DNA of 64,000 nt from Burkholderia sp. BCC0322 (GCF_902833045.1 NZ_CADFDU010000001.1:761927-825926), one strand, 5' to 3'; numbered from the stretch's first letter, positions 1 to 9,405 are shown. Numbers and translations: made by a program. The notes: generated by a model from the letters alone, not told the origin.

Positions 1-36
1 GGGATAAAAGGCGCGGCGGCGTGCCGCGCCGGGAGG

Positions 37-387
37 TCAGGCCTTTGCCTTCAGGCCGGATGCGTCGACGTGCTTCACGCCCTTGACCGCGCGCGACACG
101 GCGATCGCCTTCTTCACGGCGATCTTGGTCGGCAGCACGCCGGTCAGCGTGACGACGCCGTCGACCGTCGTCACGCTGATGTCGACGCTCTTCAGGCCGT
201 CGACGGTGGCCAGCCGGCTCTTCACCTTGGTCGTGATCCACGTGTCGGTGACGGGCTGGTTCGATTCGGCCTTCATGCCGTTGTCGGTCGATGCGTCCTG
301 CGCAACCGCGTTCGTGAGCGGCGCGGCGCCGAGCAGGAAAGCCCCGCTGACGGCGAGCAGCGTCGAAAGGTGGCGGGTCTTGTTCAT
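37..387 (-). CDS. BON-domain periplasmic protein
   Basis: A 116-aa exported protein of the OsmY/BON type. It has a signal peptide (basic MNKTR start, hydrophobic stretch, cleavage near AVAQ about residue 29) and one BON domain at about residues 48-113, with the typical alternation of 'TTVDGVVTLTG' and a conserved glycine. BON domains are thought to bind phospholipid or envelope surfaces during osmotic and envelope stress. A strong Shine-Dalgarno sequence (AAGGAGG) lies just upstream of the ATG. Family assignment is firm; the stress role is inferred from the family. Confidence 0.9.
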   Translation of the reverse strand: MNKTRHLSTLLAVSGAFLLGAAPLTNAVAQDASTDNGMKAESNQPVTDTWITTKVKSRLATVDGLKSVDISVTTVDGVVTLTGVLPTKIAVKKAIAVSRAVKGVKHVDASGLKAKA

Positions 388-446
388 GGATGGGTCCTCC
401 TTCGGGATAAGCGTGTCAAATCAGCGAGTGCGAGCCGGGTCGTCCG

Positions 447-614
447 TCACCGGGCGATCGGCGTGTCGTAGCCGGGCTCGCGCGGCGGGAGGTCCGGGCG
501 CGGCACGTCGGGCGGCAGCGGAACCGGCGGATCGGTGCCGGGCGGCGGTTCGGGCGGGCTGTCCGGAGGCGGTTCGGGCCGCGTCGGATCGGGTGTCTGA
601 TGCAGCTTCATCAT
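447..614 (-). CDS. small proline-rich protein
   Basis: A 55-aa reading frame with an AGGAG ribosome binding site about 5 bases before the first of two adjacent ATG codons. Nearly half the residues after the first seven are proline, in PPP and PEP runs with interspersed Asp, Arg and Glu, and there is no transmembrane or signal segment. It lies upstream of, and codirectional with, the BON gene, about 60 bp apart, so the two may be cotranscribed. The function is unknown; the ribosome site and clean composition favour a real gene. Confidence 0.55.
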   Translation of the reverse strand: MMKLHQTPDPTRPEPPPDSPPEPPPGTDPPVPLPPDVPRPDLPPREPGYDTPIAR

Positions 615-982
615 GCTTCTCCTCTACGGTTCGGAAAGGCAGCGCATGAGCGCCGATGCAGTACCAGCGTACCGATGCGAACGCGCGCCGACATCGCGCA
701 AATTCACCTGATCGGCTAGTGCGTTTGCACGGGGTGTCGTCACGGGGAGGCGGTGCGCGTGGTGGCGGGGGCGCGCGGGAAGCCGGTGCGGCGGATGTTT
801 TCGGGATCGGCGAGGTACCGCACGGAGGCGGCGCGCGGCGCGAATGTACTATGGCGGATAGTGCATTCACATCTGTCGCGCACCGGTGCGGCACGCGATC
901 ATCGCCACACGCGCCGGCCGGCGCGTGTCGGCGCAGCGGCAACCGGGCCGGCGGTCATGCAGACGACAGGGACAACCATTCG
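615..982. other. 368-bp intergenic region with dyad element
   Basis: This divergent spacer separates the proline-rich gene from the PAS-LuxR regulator. An open frame runs through it in phase with the regulator, but its residues are low-complexity Arg/Gly/Ala, unlike a coding extension. The notable content is the dyad at 843-867. Confidence 0.6.
841..880. promoter_or_regulatory. dyad operator candidate, copy 1
   Basis: Inverted repeat AATGTACTAT, 5-bp spacer, ATAGTGCATT (843-867), followed by CACATCTG and CGCG. A related 40-bp block lies at 2551-2590 before csbD, identical at 30 of 40 positions. A T/C change in the left arm is matched by an A/G change in the right arm, so the dyad is preserved. 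It is a likely binding site for a dimeric regulator, possibly the adjacent LuxR-type protein (inference). Confidence 0.55.
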
Positions 983-2539
983 ATGAACGAACAGGTAAAC
1001 GAACAGGCGCTGAAGTCACATACCGACCGGCGCCAGCTGCACCAGATCATCTCGGGGCTCACCGAGGGCGTGATCCTGATCGAGCCCGACCAGCGGATCG
1101 TCTGGGCGAACGAAGCCGCGCTCGCGATGCATGGCGTGACCGAGCTGAAGGCGCTCGGCGCGACCGTCACCGATTACCGCGAGCGCTTCCGGCTGCGCTA
1201 CCGGAACAACCACCCGGTGCGCGACGGCCACTATCCGATGGATCGCGTGATCGCGGGCGAGGAGTTCAGCGACGTGACGGTCGAAGTCGAATCGGCCGCC
1301 GACGAGACCGTGAGCTGGGTCCACCGCATCCGCAGTCTCGTGCTGACGAACGCGGCCGGCGAACCCGACTGCCTCGCGCTCGTGCTGCACGACGCGACGG
1401 AATGGGCGAGTGCCGAGGAGCGCTTCGAGCGCACCTTCAACGCGAACCCGGCGCCGGCGGTGATCTGCCGGCTCGCCGACCTGCGCTACGTGAAGGTCAA
1501 CCAGGGCTTTCTCGACATGACCGGCTATGCGCGCGACGACGTGCTCGGCCGCTCGGTGTACGAGGTCGACGTGCTCGAACAGGCCGAGCGGCGCGAACTC
1601 GCGATCGAGCGGCTTGGCGAAGGCGCGACGATTCCGCAGATGGAGGCCGTGCTGAAGCTCGCGGACGGCAGCGCGAAGGCCGTGGTCGTCGCCGGGCAGC
1701 CGATCGACATGAACGACGAGGCCTGCATGCTGTTCACGTTCATGGATCTCGAGCCGCGCAAGCAGGCCGAGCGCGCGCTGCGGCAGAGCGAGGAACGCTT
1801 CGCGACGGCGTTCCGGATGGCGCCGGTCGCCACCGCGATCGTCACGGCCGAGCGCTTCGAATTGCTCGACGTGAACGACGCGTTCGCCACGATGACGGGC
1901 CATGCGCAGGACGACCTGCTCGGTAAATCCGCGGACGAGATCGGGCTGTGGGCCGAACGCGGCGCGTGGCAGCGCATCGAAGGCCGGCTCGCGCGCGACG
2001 GCAACGTGCGCAACGCCGACGTGCAGATTCGCACGCGCGAAGGCGATGTGCGCGATTGCGTCGTGTCGGCCGACCCGGTCGCGATACACGGGCGCGACTG
2101 CCTGCTCGTCGCGCTGCTCGACATCAGCGATCGCAAGCGCACGGAGATGGAGCTCGTCTACGCGATCGAAACGGCGATGCAGGATGCGTCATGGTTCAGC
2201 CGCACGCTGATCGAGAAGCTCGCGAACGTGCGGCGCGCGAATGCGCCGGATGCGGGCGCCCAGCTGTCGGACCTGACCGCGCGCGAGCGCGACGTGTTCG
2301 ACCTGCTGTGCCACGGCCTGGCCGACAAGGAAATCGCCGGCCGCCTCGGGCTCGCGCCGAACACCGTGCGCAATCACGTCGCGACGATCTACGCGAAGCT
2401 CGACGTGCACAGCCGCGGCGAGGCGATCGTGTGGGCGCGCGAACGCGGGATCGTCGGCGCGGCCGACGCGAATGGCGCGCGCGGCGAGAAGGGGGGCGAA
2501 AAGGGCGGCGAGAAGGGCGGCGCGAAGGGGAAGGACTGA
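983..2539 (+). CDS. triple PAS-domain LuxR-type transcriptional regulator
   Basis: A 518-aa regulator with three consecutive PAS modules (about residues 10-130, 140-265 and 270-395) and a C-terminal LuxR/FixJ-type helix-turn-helix at about 432-490 (TARERDVFDLLCHGL ... PNTVRNHVATIYAKL). There is no histidine kinase or receiver domain, so it is a one-component sensor-regulator. ATG 983 is chosen because the upstream in-frame sequence is low complexity and ATG 983 directly precedes the first PAS module. The C-terminus ends in a Lys/Gly-rich tail with three GEKG-type repeats. It shares an upstream dyad with the next gene, csbD-like, which may be its target. Confidence 0.85.
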   Translation: MNEQVNEQALKSHTDRRQLHQIISGLTEGVILIEPDQRIVWANEAALAMHGVTELKALGATVTDYRERFRLRYRNNHPVRDGHYPMDRVIAGEEFSDVTVEVESAADETVSWVHRIRSLVLTNAAGEPDCLALVLHDATEWASAEERFERTFNANPAPAVICRLADLRYVKVNQGFLDMTGYARDDVLGRSVYEVDVLEQAERRELAIERLGEGATIPQMEAVLKLADGSAKAVVVAGQPIDMNDEACMLFTFMDLEPRKQAERALRQSEERFATAFRMAPVATAIVTAERFELLDVNDAFATMTGHAQDDLLGKSADEIGLWAERGAWQRIEGRLARDGNVRNADVQIRTREGDVRDCVVSADPVAIHGRDCLLVALLDISDRKRTEMELVYAIETAMQDASWFSRTLIEKLANVRRANAPDAGAQLSDLTARERDVFDLLCHGLADKEIAGRLGLAPNTVRNHVATIYAKLDVHSRGEAIVWARERGIVGAADANGARGEKGGEKGGEKGGAKGKD

Positions 2540-2550
2540 CGCCGTCGGTA

Positions 2551-2590
2551 CGAATGCACCATGTGCGCTGGTGCATCCGCATCTGCCGCG
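2551..2590. promoter_or_regulatory. dyad operator candidate, copy 2
   Basis: ATGCACCA, 7-bp spacer, TGGTGCAT (2554-2576), in a 40-bp block matching 841-880 at 30 of 40 positions. It lies between the PAS-LuxR gene and the CsbD gene, about 100 bp before the latter's start. The arms differ from copy 1 by a compensatory pair, which supports selection on the palindrome itself. Confidence 0.55.
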
Positions 2591-2678
2591 CGCGGCGCCC
2601 GCTTGCGATCCTGTCCATTCGGCGGTGCGGCGCTGGCGTCACATCGCCGGTTCTCCCCAACCATCGCAGGAGACGACC

Positions 2679-2870
2679 ATGGACAGGAATCGCATCGAAG
2701 GCAGGCTCAAGCAGGTCAAGGGTTCGGTCAAGGAAGCGCTCGGCAAGGTGACGGGCGACCGCAAGACGGAAGCGGAAGGCGTCGCCGAACAGCAGGCCGG
2801 CAGGATTCAGGAGCAGGCCGGCGAGGCGGCCGATGCGGTGCGCAAGCAGACGAGCACCGATCGGCACTGA
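2679..2870 (+). CDS. CsbD-family stress protein
   Basis: A 63-aa hydrophilic protein of the CsbD family, as shown by the MDRNRIEGRLKQVKGSVKEA start, the VTGD turn and the EAEG motif, at the normal family length. A GCAGGAGA ribosome site precedes the ATG. CsbD-like proteins are abundant general-stress proteins of unknown biochemical role. The gene follows the PAS-LuxR regulator and carries a similar dyad upstream, which suggests shared control. Confidence 0.92.
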   Translation: MDRNRIEGRLKQVKGSVKEALGKVTGDRKTEAEGVAEQQAGRIQEQAGEAADAVRKQTSTDRH

Positions 2871-3290
2871 CCGATGACGCGGCGCCGCGGGCGTCGCGCT
2901 GGCCGGCCGGGCCGTCATCGCAACGGTGATGAGCCACCGGCATGACCACCGCCGGCCTTGATGGACGGGCACCGGCGCGGCGTCCCACGGCAACTGTCGA
3001 CCCCCGGCCCCCGTTGCGCGGGCCGTGGGCCAGCCGCAAACGCGGAACTTGATGACAAATCCTCACAACATAGTTCCGAATTTTCGTTTGCTGCACGGGT
3101 ATTGGCTATCCACAATCCATTCACCTCTTTCGCGATGAAAGGCTCTTCGGAGACGGAGCCGCGGCGATCGACCGGCCGGTTTGCGGGCATGGCATGACGC
3201 CCCGGCGGCGGACGAAATGACCGGCACGCGGGAGGTTGCCGACGCGCGGCGGTCGCGCGTTGCATCCCGGCCCCCAGAACAAGGATTGTC
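2871..3290. other. intergenic region, 420 bp
   Basis: No credible gene. Several open frames cross it but lack ribosome sites and family resemblance. An AT-richer stretch at about 3050-3140 probably holds the promoter of the substrate-binding-protein gene at 3291. A short G/C-rich run at 3000-3030 has hairpin potential. Confidence 0.6.
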
Positions 3291-4442
3291 ATGACGTTCC
3301 GCATTCGTTCGCTTTCCGGCGTCGCATTGACCGCCGCGATCCTCGCGCTCCAGACCGGCGCGGTTCATGCGCAGGAGACGGTCGTCAAGGTCGGCGTGGC
3401 CGGCCCATTGACGGGCGGTGGCGCCGCGTACGGCAAGGACATCGAGAACGGCGTGCGCATGGCCGTCGACGAAGCGAATGCCGCGCATACGACGGTGGGC
3501 GGCAAGCCCGTGAAGTTCGTCGTCGCGTCGCAGGACGACCAGAGCGATCCGCGCACCGGCGTGCAGGCCGCGCAGCAGCTCGCGGACGCGCAGGTGGCCG
3601 TCGTGATCGGCCACTTCAATTCGGGCACGACGCTGCCCGCATCGAAGATCTACGCAAAGGCCGGCATTCCGATGATCACGCCGTCGGCGACCAATCCCGA
3701 CATCACGCGCGCCGGTCTCGGCACCGTGTATCGCGTGATCGCAACCGACACGCAGAACGCCGGCAACGCAGGCGCCTATGCGGCGAGCGTGACCCGGGCG
3801 AAGCGCATCGCGATCATCGACGACCGCACCGCGTTCGGCCAGGGCGAAGCCGACGAATTCGAGAAGGCCGTGAAGGCGAACGGCGGCACGATCGTCGCGC
3901 GCGAATTCACGAACGACAAGGCGGTGGACTTCAGCGCGCAGCTCACGAAGATCAAGAGCACCCAGGCCGATCTCGTGTTCTTCGGCGGGCTTGACGCACA
4001 GGCCGCGATGCTCGTGAAGCGCATGCGCCAGCTCGGCATCCGCGCGCAGTTCCTCGCGGGCGGCGGCGTGATGAACGCGAACTTCATCAAGCTGGCCGGC
4101 AATGCGGCGGAAGGTGCGTCCGTGTGGGAATACGGGCAGCCGCTGTCGCGCCTCGCGAAGGGCAAGCAGTTCGAAACGAAATTCAAGCAGAAGTACGGCA
4201 TCGACATGCTCGCGTATGCGCCGTTCGCGTACGACGCGACGTGGATCGCGATCAATGCGATGCAGAAGGCGAACTCGACGAAGCCGGCCGATTTCAACGG
4301 CGCGCTGAAGGGCACGCGCTACGACGGCATCACGGGCACGATCGCGTTCACGAACACGGGCGACCTGAAGAACCCGAGCTCGACGCTGTATGAGGTGAAG
4401 AACGCCGCGTGGCAGCCCGTCACGACGAAATCGGCGGATTGA
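3291..4442 (+). CDS. branched-chain amino acid ABC transporter substrate-binding protein
   Basis: A 383-aa periplasmic binding protein of the LivJ/LivK type I fold. A Sec signal peptide ends at about VHAQ (residue 28). The mature protein begins VVKVGVAGPLTGGGAAYGKD, the classic ligand-pocket start, and carries the DDQSDP, GHFNSG and TPSATNP segments of the family. No permease or ATPase genes sit beside it, so this is an orphan binding protein. The next gene, an amino-acid oxidase-like flavoprotein, may use the same substrate class (inference). Confidence 0.93.
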   Translation: MTFRIRSLSGVALTAAILALQTGAVHAQETVVKVGVAGPLTGGGAAYGKDIENGVRMAVDEANAAHTTVGGKPVKFVVASQDDQSDPRTGVQAAQQLADAQVAVVIGHFNSGTTLPASKIYAKAGIPMITPSATNPDITRAGLGTVYRVIATDTQNAGNAGAYAASVTRAKRIAIIDDRTAFGQGEADEFEKAVKANGGTIVAREFTNDKAVDFSAQLTKIKSTQADLVFFGGLDAQAAMLVKRMRQLGIRAQFLAGGGVMNANFIKLAGNAAEGASVWEYGQPLSRLAKGKQFETKFKQKYGIDMLAYAPFAYDATWIAINAMQKANSTKPADFNGALKGTRYDGITGTIAFTNTGDLKNPSSTLYEVKNAAWQPVTTKSAD

Positions 4443-4635
4443 ACGCACCACGCGCGCGGACTTTCGCGGCGATGCCGGACGTGCTGAAATGCCATCGGCG
4501 ACCGGTTGCGCTCGCGGCGCACGCCGGTGTTGCAGCCGCACGAGCCTGCCCGCGCGACGCCGCGCGTGACGCGGCACGAACAACCCACGGGCGCGGCCGG
4601 CTGGCCGCGCCCAACATGTGCAACTGGAGTCAGTC

Positions 4636-5808
4636 GTGAGTTCTCAAGTCGTCATCGTCGGCGGTGGTGTGATCGGCAGCTCGATCGCCTATTTCCTGCG
4701 CGCCACCGATCCCACGGTTTCCGTGACCGTCATCGAGCGCGACCCCACCTATGCGCGATCGTCGTCGGCCTTGTCGGCCGCGTCGATTCGCCAGCAGTTC
4801 TCGACGCCGCTGTCGATCGAGATGTCGCTGTTCGGCATCGACTTCCTGCGCACGATCGGCGAACGGCTCGAAGTGGACGGCCACCGGCCGTCGATCGACC
4901 TGCACGAAGGCGGCTACCTGTTCCTCGCGACGCCGGCCGGCGATGCGACGCTGCGCGAGAACCATGCGTTGCAGACGAGCCTCGGCGCGGACATCCGGCT
5001 GATGGATCGCGATGCGCTGCGCGCGAAGTTTCCGTGGCTGAACGTCGACGATCTCGTGTCCGGCGCGTATGGCGTGAGCGGCGAAGGCTGGTTCGACGGC
5101 TACGGGCTCGTGCAGGCGCTGCGCAAGAAGGCGCAGGCGCTCGGCGCGCGTTACGTGGCGGCCGACGTGAAGTCGGTCGAGCGCGACGGACGCAGGATCA
5201 CGCAGGTCGTGACGGGCGACGGCGAGCGTTATGCGTGCGACACGCTGGTCAACGCGGCCGGTGCGTGGACGCGCACGCTGTCGTCGATGATGGGCATCGA
5301 CATTCCCGTGTATGCGCGGCGCCGCAGCATCTTCAACGTGTCGTCGCCGGCGAAGCTCACGGATTGCCCGCTGCTGATCGATCCGACCGGCGTGTATTTC
5401 CGGCCGGAAGGGCGCACGTATATCTGCGGGACGTCGCCGAGCCCGGATCGCGACCCGGACGACCTGCCGCTCGACGAAGTCGATCACGACCTGTTCGACG
5501 AGGTGATCTGGCCGACGCTCGCGAATCGCGTGCCGGAGTTCGAGGCATTGCGCGTGGAGAACTGCTGGTCCGGGTACTACGAGTACAACGTGTTCGACCA
5601 CAACGCGATCATCGGGTATCACCCGGAACTCGACAACGTCGTGTTCGCGAACGGCTACAGCGGCCACGGGCTGCAGCAAGGGCCGGCGACGGGGCGCGGC
5701 GTCAGTGAACTCATTCTGGGCGGGCGTTACGACACGCTCGACCTGTCGACGCTCGGCTGGTCGCGCGTGCTGGAAAACCGGCCGATCGTCGAAAAGAACG
5801 TCGTGTAG
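4636..5808 (+). CDS. FAD-dependent oxidoreductase (DAO family)
   Basis: A 390-aa flavoprotein with an N-terminal dinucleotide fold (VVIVGGGVIGSSIAYFLR) and the DAO signature near the C-terminus (ANGYSGHGLQQGPATGRGVSE). The family oxidises amino or imino acids and related amines. GTG 4636 is chosen because CTGGAG lies about 6 bases upstream and the protein then begins at the nucleotide-binding strand; an upstream GTG at 4618 would put the GGAG inside the gene. It may work with the upstream amino-acid binding protein. The exact substrate cannot be read from the sequence. Confidence 0.88.
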   Translation: MSSQVVIVGGGVIGSSIAYFLRATDPTVSVTVIERDPTYARSSSALSAASIRQQFSTPLSIEMSLFGIDFLRTIGERLEVDGHRPSIDLHEGGYLFLATPAGDATLRENHALQTSLGADIRLMDRDALRAKFPWLNVDDLVSGAYGVSGEGWFDGYGLVQALRKKAQALGARYVAADVKSVERDGRRITQVVTGDGERYACDTLVNAAGAWTRTLSSMMGIDIPVYARRRSIFNVSSPAKLTDCPLLIDPTGVYFRPEGRTYICGTSPSPDRDPDDLPLDEVDHDLFDEVIWPTLANRVPEFEALRVENCWSGYYEYNVFDHNAIIGYHPELDNVVFANGYSGHGLQQGPATGRGVSELILGGRYDTLDLSTLGWSRVLENRPIVEKNVV

Positions 5809-5819
5809 CGCGGCGTAAT

Positions 5820-5889
5820 CCGCCCGGTGTGGTGGGCGGGATTCTCCTTGTGTCTCGACTCATTGGCCCGACCGTGTCGGGCCTTTTTT
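5820..5889 (+). terminator. intrinsic terminator with upstream hairpin, copy 1
   Basis: The terminator stem is GGCCCGAC (5865-5872) pairing with GTCGGGCC (5876-5883), followed by six T. A separate hairpin, CCGCCC (5820-5825) with GGGCGG (5834-5839), precedes it. The whole about 70-nt arrangement recurs at 15307-15379 with a compensatory base pair. It ends the flavoprotein gene and faces the convergent serine hydrolase gene. Confidence 0.85.
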
Positions 5890-5911
5890 GTTGTGCACGT
5901 CATTGCGCGTG

Positions 5912-7093
5912 TCAGCCTGCGCCGTAGACCGCGTCGCGCAGATCGAGCGTGTACTGGCCGTTCATTCCTTCGTAGAGCGTGTTCGACAGCGACACGACGG
6001 TGAGCCCGCGGGCGCGATCGACGAACCACGAATGGCCATAGACGCCGCCCCAGCGCCAGGTGCCCACGGACTCCGGCGACGCGGCCGCTTGCGGGTCGCG
6101 CAACACGGAAAACCCGATCCCGAAACCCGCGCCGGGCAGGTCGGGCAACGCGAGGTTGCCGGTGTGGACACGCCCCATCTCGTCGACCAGGTCGGCCGGC
6201 AGCAGCGTGCCGCCGCCCGCCCGCAGCGTGTCGAGCACATTCAGCACGTCGCCGGCGGTGCCGACCATTCCGGCGCCGCCCGATGCGAATGCTCCCGGGT
6301 CGAGCGCGCGCGACGGCGAGTACGTCACGCCGACGGTTCCTTCGAAGATGGGCACGGTTTCGCCCTCGGCGAGCCGGTGCGGCTGCGGCGTGTCATTGAC
6401 GTAGGGCGTCGCGAGCCGCGCGGCGTCGCGTGCGACGAATCCCGTGTCGCGAATACCGAGCGGGCGGAGCACAAGCGCATCGATTGCATCGGCGAGCGGC
6501 AGCCCGCTGACGGCCTCGATGACAGCGCCGACCACGTCGATGGAGATCGAATAGTTCCAGCCGGTGCCGGGTGCGTACTGCAACGGCACGCTTGCGATCC
6601 TGCGCATGTTTTCGGCGAGCGTGATCGATGCGCCATCGAGCCCGTCGGAGACGTCCGCTCGTGCATACGCGCACATCGCGTCGGCTTCCGCGTAGCGATA
6701 GCCGAGGCCGGCGGTATGCGTGAGCAGATGACGCACCCTGATCACCGGCACGCTGCCGTCACGCAGTGCCGGACGGAACTCGGGCAGCCAGCGCGTGACG
6801 TCGTCGTCGAGCGACAGCTTGTGCTGTGCAACGAGCGCCATGGCGGCCGCCGAGACGATCGGCTTCGTCACCGACGCGAGCCTGAACAGCGTGTCCTCCT
6901 GCATCGGCGTGCGCGCTTCGCGGTCGGCGAACCCGGCTGCGCGGCGATAGACGAGTTCGCCGTCGCGTGCGACCAGGACGACCACGCCGACGAGGCGTTG
7001 CGTTTCGAGTTGGCGGGACAGCACCGCATCGACGCGTTCGGCGAGCGCGGGATCGGCCGACGGCTGCCGTGATGATGCTCGGTTGGGGATCAT
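5912..7093 (-). CDS. serine hydrolase, class C beta-lactamase/esterase family
   Basis: A 393-aa protein of the beta-lactamase-related serine hydrolase family (AmpC/EstB fold). The SxxK motif is in LASVTKPIV at about residue 74, and an HxWF segment (YGHSWFVD) lies near the C-terminus. No signal peptide is evident from this start, so it may be a cytoplasmic esterase or peptidase rather than a periplasmic beta-lactamase. ATG 7093 has a weak purine-rich site (CAGAG) upstream; ATG 7126 is an alternative. It is transcribed towards the flavoprotein gene. Confidence 0.85.
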   Translation of the reverse strand: MIPNRASSRQPSADPALAERVDAVLSRQLETQRLVGVVVLVARDGELVYRRAAGFADREARTPMQEDTLFRLASVTKPIVSAAAMALVAQHKLSLDDDVTRWLPEFRPALRDGSVPVIRVRHLLTHTAGLGYRYAEADAMCAYARADVSDGLDGASITLAENMRRIASVPLQYAPGTGWNYSISIDVVGAVIEAVSGLPLADAIDALVLRPLGIRDTGFVARDAARLATPYVNDTPQPHRLAEGETVPIFEGTVGVTYSPSRALDPGAFASGGAGMVGTAGDVLNVLDTLRAGGGTLLPADLVDEMGRVHTGNLALPDLPGAGFGIGFSVLRDPQAAASPESVGTWRWGGVYGHSWFVDRARGLTVVSLSNTLYEGMNGQYTLDLRDAVYGAG

Positions 7094-7418
7094 CGAAGAC
7101 TCTGTCGTGAAGGGGGGAGTCGACATGGTAGGCGGCACCCGGCGGAAGTGCCATTTGTCCATACATGGAACAGGGCTTCGAGGGCTTCGTGCGCTGCAAC
7201 GGTCGGCGTGGACGGCCACGGGGCGGGCGGTTCAGCCGGGGGGCGCCCACGTCGGGCATGCGCCGGGCGGCCGACAAAATATGCGCCAAGCGGTGCGCGG
7301 TGTTCGTTAGAATCTGCTTTCGTCGAGAAAATAACGCAATTGCATGGGTGCAGCGCGGTATCGCATGACGGACACTGCTTGCCCAGATTCCATCGTTCAT
7401 CTTTCACCGGAGGCGAGC

Positions 7419-8546
7419 ATGCCAGGATTACTTCCCGATGTTGACCGCGAGGGGCTCCTCGAATATTCGGTGGTGTACACCGATCGCTCGGTCAACCATA
7501 TGTCGCAGCGCTTTCAGGGCGTCATGCGCGACATCTCCGGCACGCTGAAAAAAGTCTACAACGCGAAGTCCGTCGTGATCGTTCCCGGCAGCGGGACGTT
7601 CGGCATGGAAGCCGTCGCGCGGCAGTTTGCAACGAACAGGAAGTGCCTGGTCATCCGCAATGGCTGGTTCAGCTTCCGCTGGTCGCAGATTTTCGACATG
7701 GGCAGCATTCCGTCCGAAACGACGGTGCTGAAGGCGCGCCCGGTCGAAGCGGGACGGCAGGCCGCGTATGCGCCGGCCCCGATCGACGAAGTGGTTGCCG
7801 CGATCAAGGAACACAAGCCGGATCTGGTCTTTGCGCCGCACGTCGAAACCGCGTCCGGGATGATGCTGCCCGACGGGTATCTGCGCGCGGTGTCGGATGC
7901 CGTGCATGCGGTCGGCGGGATGTTCGTGCTGGATTGCATCGCGTCCGGCACGGTGTGGGTCGACATGCAGGCGAGCGGCGTCGATATCCTGATCAGCGCG
8001 CCGCAGAAGGGCTGGAGCGCGTCGCCGTGCTGCGCGATGGTGATGCTCAGCGCGCTGGCCCGCGAACGCATCGATGGCACGACCAGCACCAGCTTCGCGT
8101 GCGATCTGCGCAAGTGGCTGCAGATCATGGAAGCCTATGAGGGCGGCGGGTTCGCGTACCACGCGACGATGCCGACGGACAGCCTCACGACGCTGCGCGA
8201 CGTGATGAAGGAAACCGACGCGTATGGCTTCGACAAGGTGAAAGAGGAGCAACTCGAGCTGGGCAAGCGCATCCGCGCGCTGCTGGCTGAAAAGGGTTTC
8301 CGGAGTGTCGCGGCGCCAGGGTTCGAGGCGCCGGGCGTCGTGGTCAGTTATACGGACGATGACGGGATCCGGACCGGGAAGAAATTTGCCGACGTTGGCT
8401 TGCAGATCGCGGCTGGCGTTCCGTTGCAATGTGATGAGCCGGAGGATTTCAAGACCTTCCGCCTGGGGTTGTTCGGTCTCGACAAGCTGCATGATGTCGA
8501 TGGGGCGGTTGCGCGGTTTGCGGATGCGCTGAATCGGATTCTTTGA
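7419..8546 (+). CDS. class V aminotransferase (alanine/serine-glyoxylate type)
   Basis: A 375-aa PLP-dependent enzyme of aminotransferase class V. The PLP lysine is K197 in ISAPQKGWSASP, preceded by VLDCIASGTVWVDM; the aspartate of the cofactor ring is DC. The N-terminal PGSGTFGMEAVAR segment binds phosphate, as in serine-glyoxylate and alanine-glyoxylate aminotransferases. An ACCGGAGG ribosome site sits just before ATG 7419. Specificity is not resolvable by eye. The gene stands alone, divergent from the serine hydrolase. Confidence 0.88.
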   Translation: MPGLLPDVDREGLLEYSVVYTDRSVNHMSQRFQGVMRDISGTLKKVYNAKSVVIVPGSGTFGMEAVARQFATNRKCLVIRNGWFSFRWSQIFDMGSIPSETTVLKARPVEAGRQAAYAPAPIDEVVAAIKEHKPDLVFAPHVETASGMMLPDGYLRAVSDAVHAVGGMFVLDCIASGTVWVDMQASGVDILISAPQKGWSASPCCAMVMLSALARERIDGTTSTSFACDLRKWLQIMEAYEGGGFAYHATMPTDSLTTLRDVMKETDAYGFDKVKEEQLELGKRIRALLAEKGFRSVAAPGFEAPGVVVSYTDDDGIRTGKKFADVGLQIAAGVPLQCDEPEDFKTFRLGLFGLDKLHDVDGAVARFADALNRIL

Positions 8547-8723
8547 GGCGGTTCGCGGGGTTGGCGAGGCAGTGGATGGTGGGTGGCCGCACCGGCGGTC
8601 CATCGCCTCGCCGGACTCATGGTCATGGTCTTGCCCGATGCGCGCGTTCGGGTTCCGGGTTCGAGGTACGCATGCGCAGCGAGGTCGGTTCCTCTGCCTG
8701 TACGGCTAACCTGAAGGGTTCGC

Positions 8724-9134
8724 ATGGCATACGTCGTTCGACAGGAAGTCCCGTCGGTATCCGCGTATATCGACATTCGTCTTGCCGCAGGGTTGAGCAT
8801 AAAGTCGGAGCGGGCCGCGACGATCGGGTTGAGGAATGGCCTGTTCAGTGTCGTAGCGTATTGCGACGGCGTCCCGGTCGGAATTGGCCGGGTTATCGGC
8901 GACGGCGGCTGCTTCTTCGAAATCGTCGATATCGCGGTATTGCCGGCTCACCAGAAGAAAGGCGTGGGCGACCAGATGATGCGAGCACTCATGGGCTACA
9001 TTCACGAGCATGCGCCGCCGACCGCCTATGTCAGCCTGATGGCGGATCACGGGACACCGAAGTTCTACGCGCGCTACGGGTTTCAACCGTCGCTGTTGCC
9101 CGAGAAGGCGGGGATGTTCCTGCGGATTGCGTAA
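8724..9134 (+). CDS. GNAT-family N-acetyltransferase
   Basis: A 136-aa acetyltransferase of the GNAT superfamily. The acetyl-CoA pyrophosphate loop is seen as HQKKGVGDQMM (Q-x-x-G-x-G pattern), after the strand FFEIVDIAVLP. The C-terminal FYARYGFQPS is the typical end of the fold. Substrate unknown. It is a single gene with no obvious partner and about 180 bp of upstream spacer. Confidence 0.9.
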   Translation: MAYVVRQEVPSVSAYIDIRLAAGLSIKSERAATIGLRNGLFSVVAYCDGVPVGIGRVIGDGGCFFEIVDIAVLPAHQKKGVGDQMMRALMGYIHEHAPPTAYVSLMADHGTPKFYARYGFQPSLLPEKAGMFLRIA

Positions 9135-9405
9135 CGTGCGGGATGCGTCAGTCGCGATACGGGCACGGGGCGGAATGATGCTGCATTCGTTCGGTGGTGA
9201 GTGCTTGCTCGACGGTCGCGACTTCTTCACCGGCAAGGTGCCCACCCATCGCCTGCGCGTGCCGCCTTCCGGACACGCCATCGCGCGCGATATCTCGCGT
9301 GACGCGCTTCAGGCGCTGGGCACACCGGCTGTCTCGCGGTCACGGCATACTGCCGCACGCCCCCCGTATTTCCCTTCATTCCGGCCATGCTAAGGAGAGA
9401 CATCG

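Noticed and set aside
656-982. N-terminal extension of the PAS-LuxR regulator
   Set aside because: Low-complexity Arg/Gly residues and overlap with the dyad element; ATG 983 is a better start.
9127-9393. 88-aa frame between the GNAT and tautomerase genes
   Set aside because: No ribosome site, overlaps the end of the GNAT gene, and its sequence looks random.
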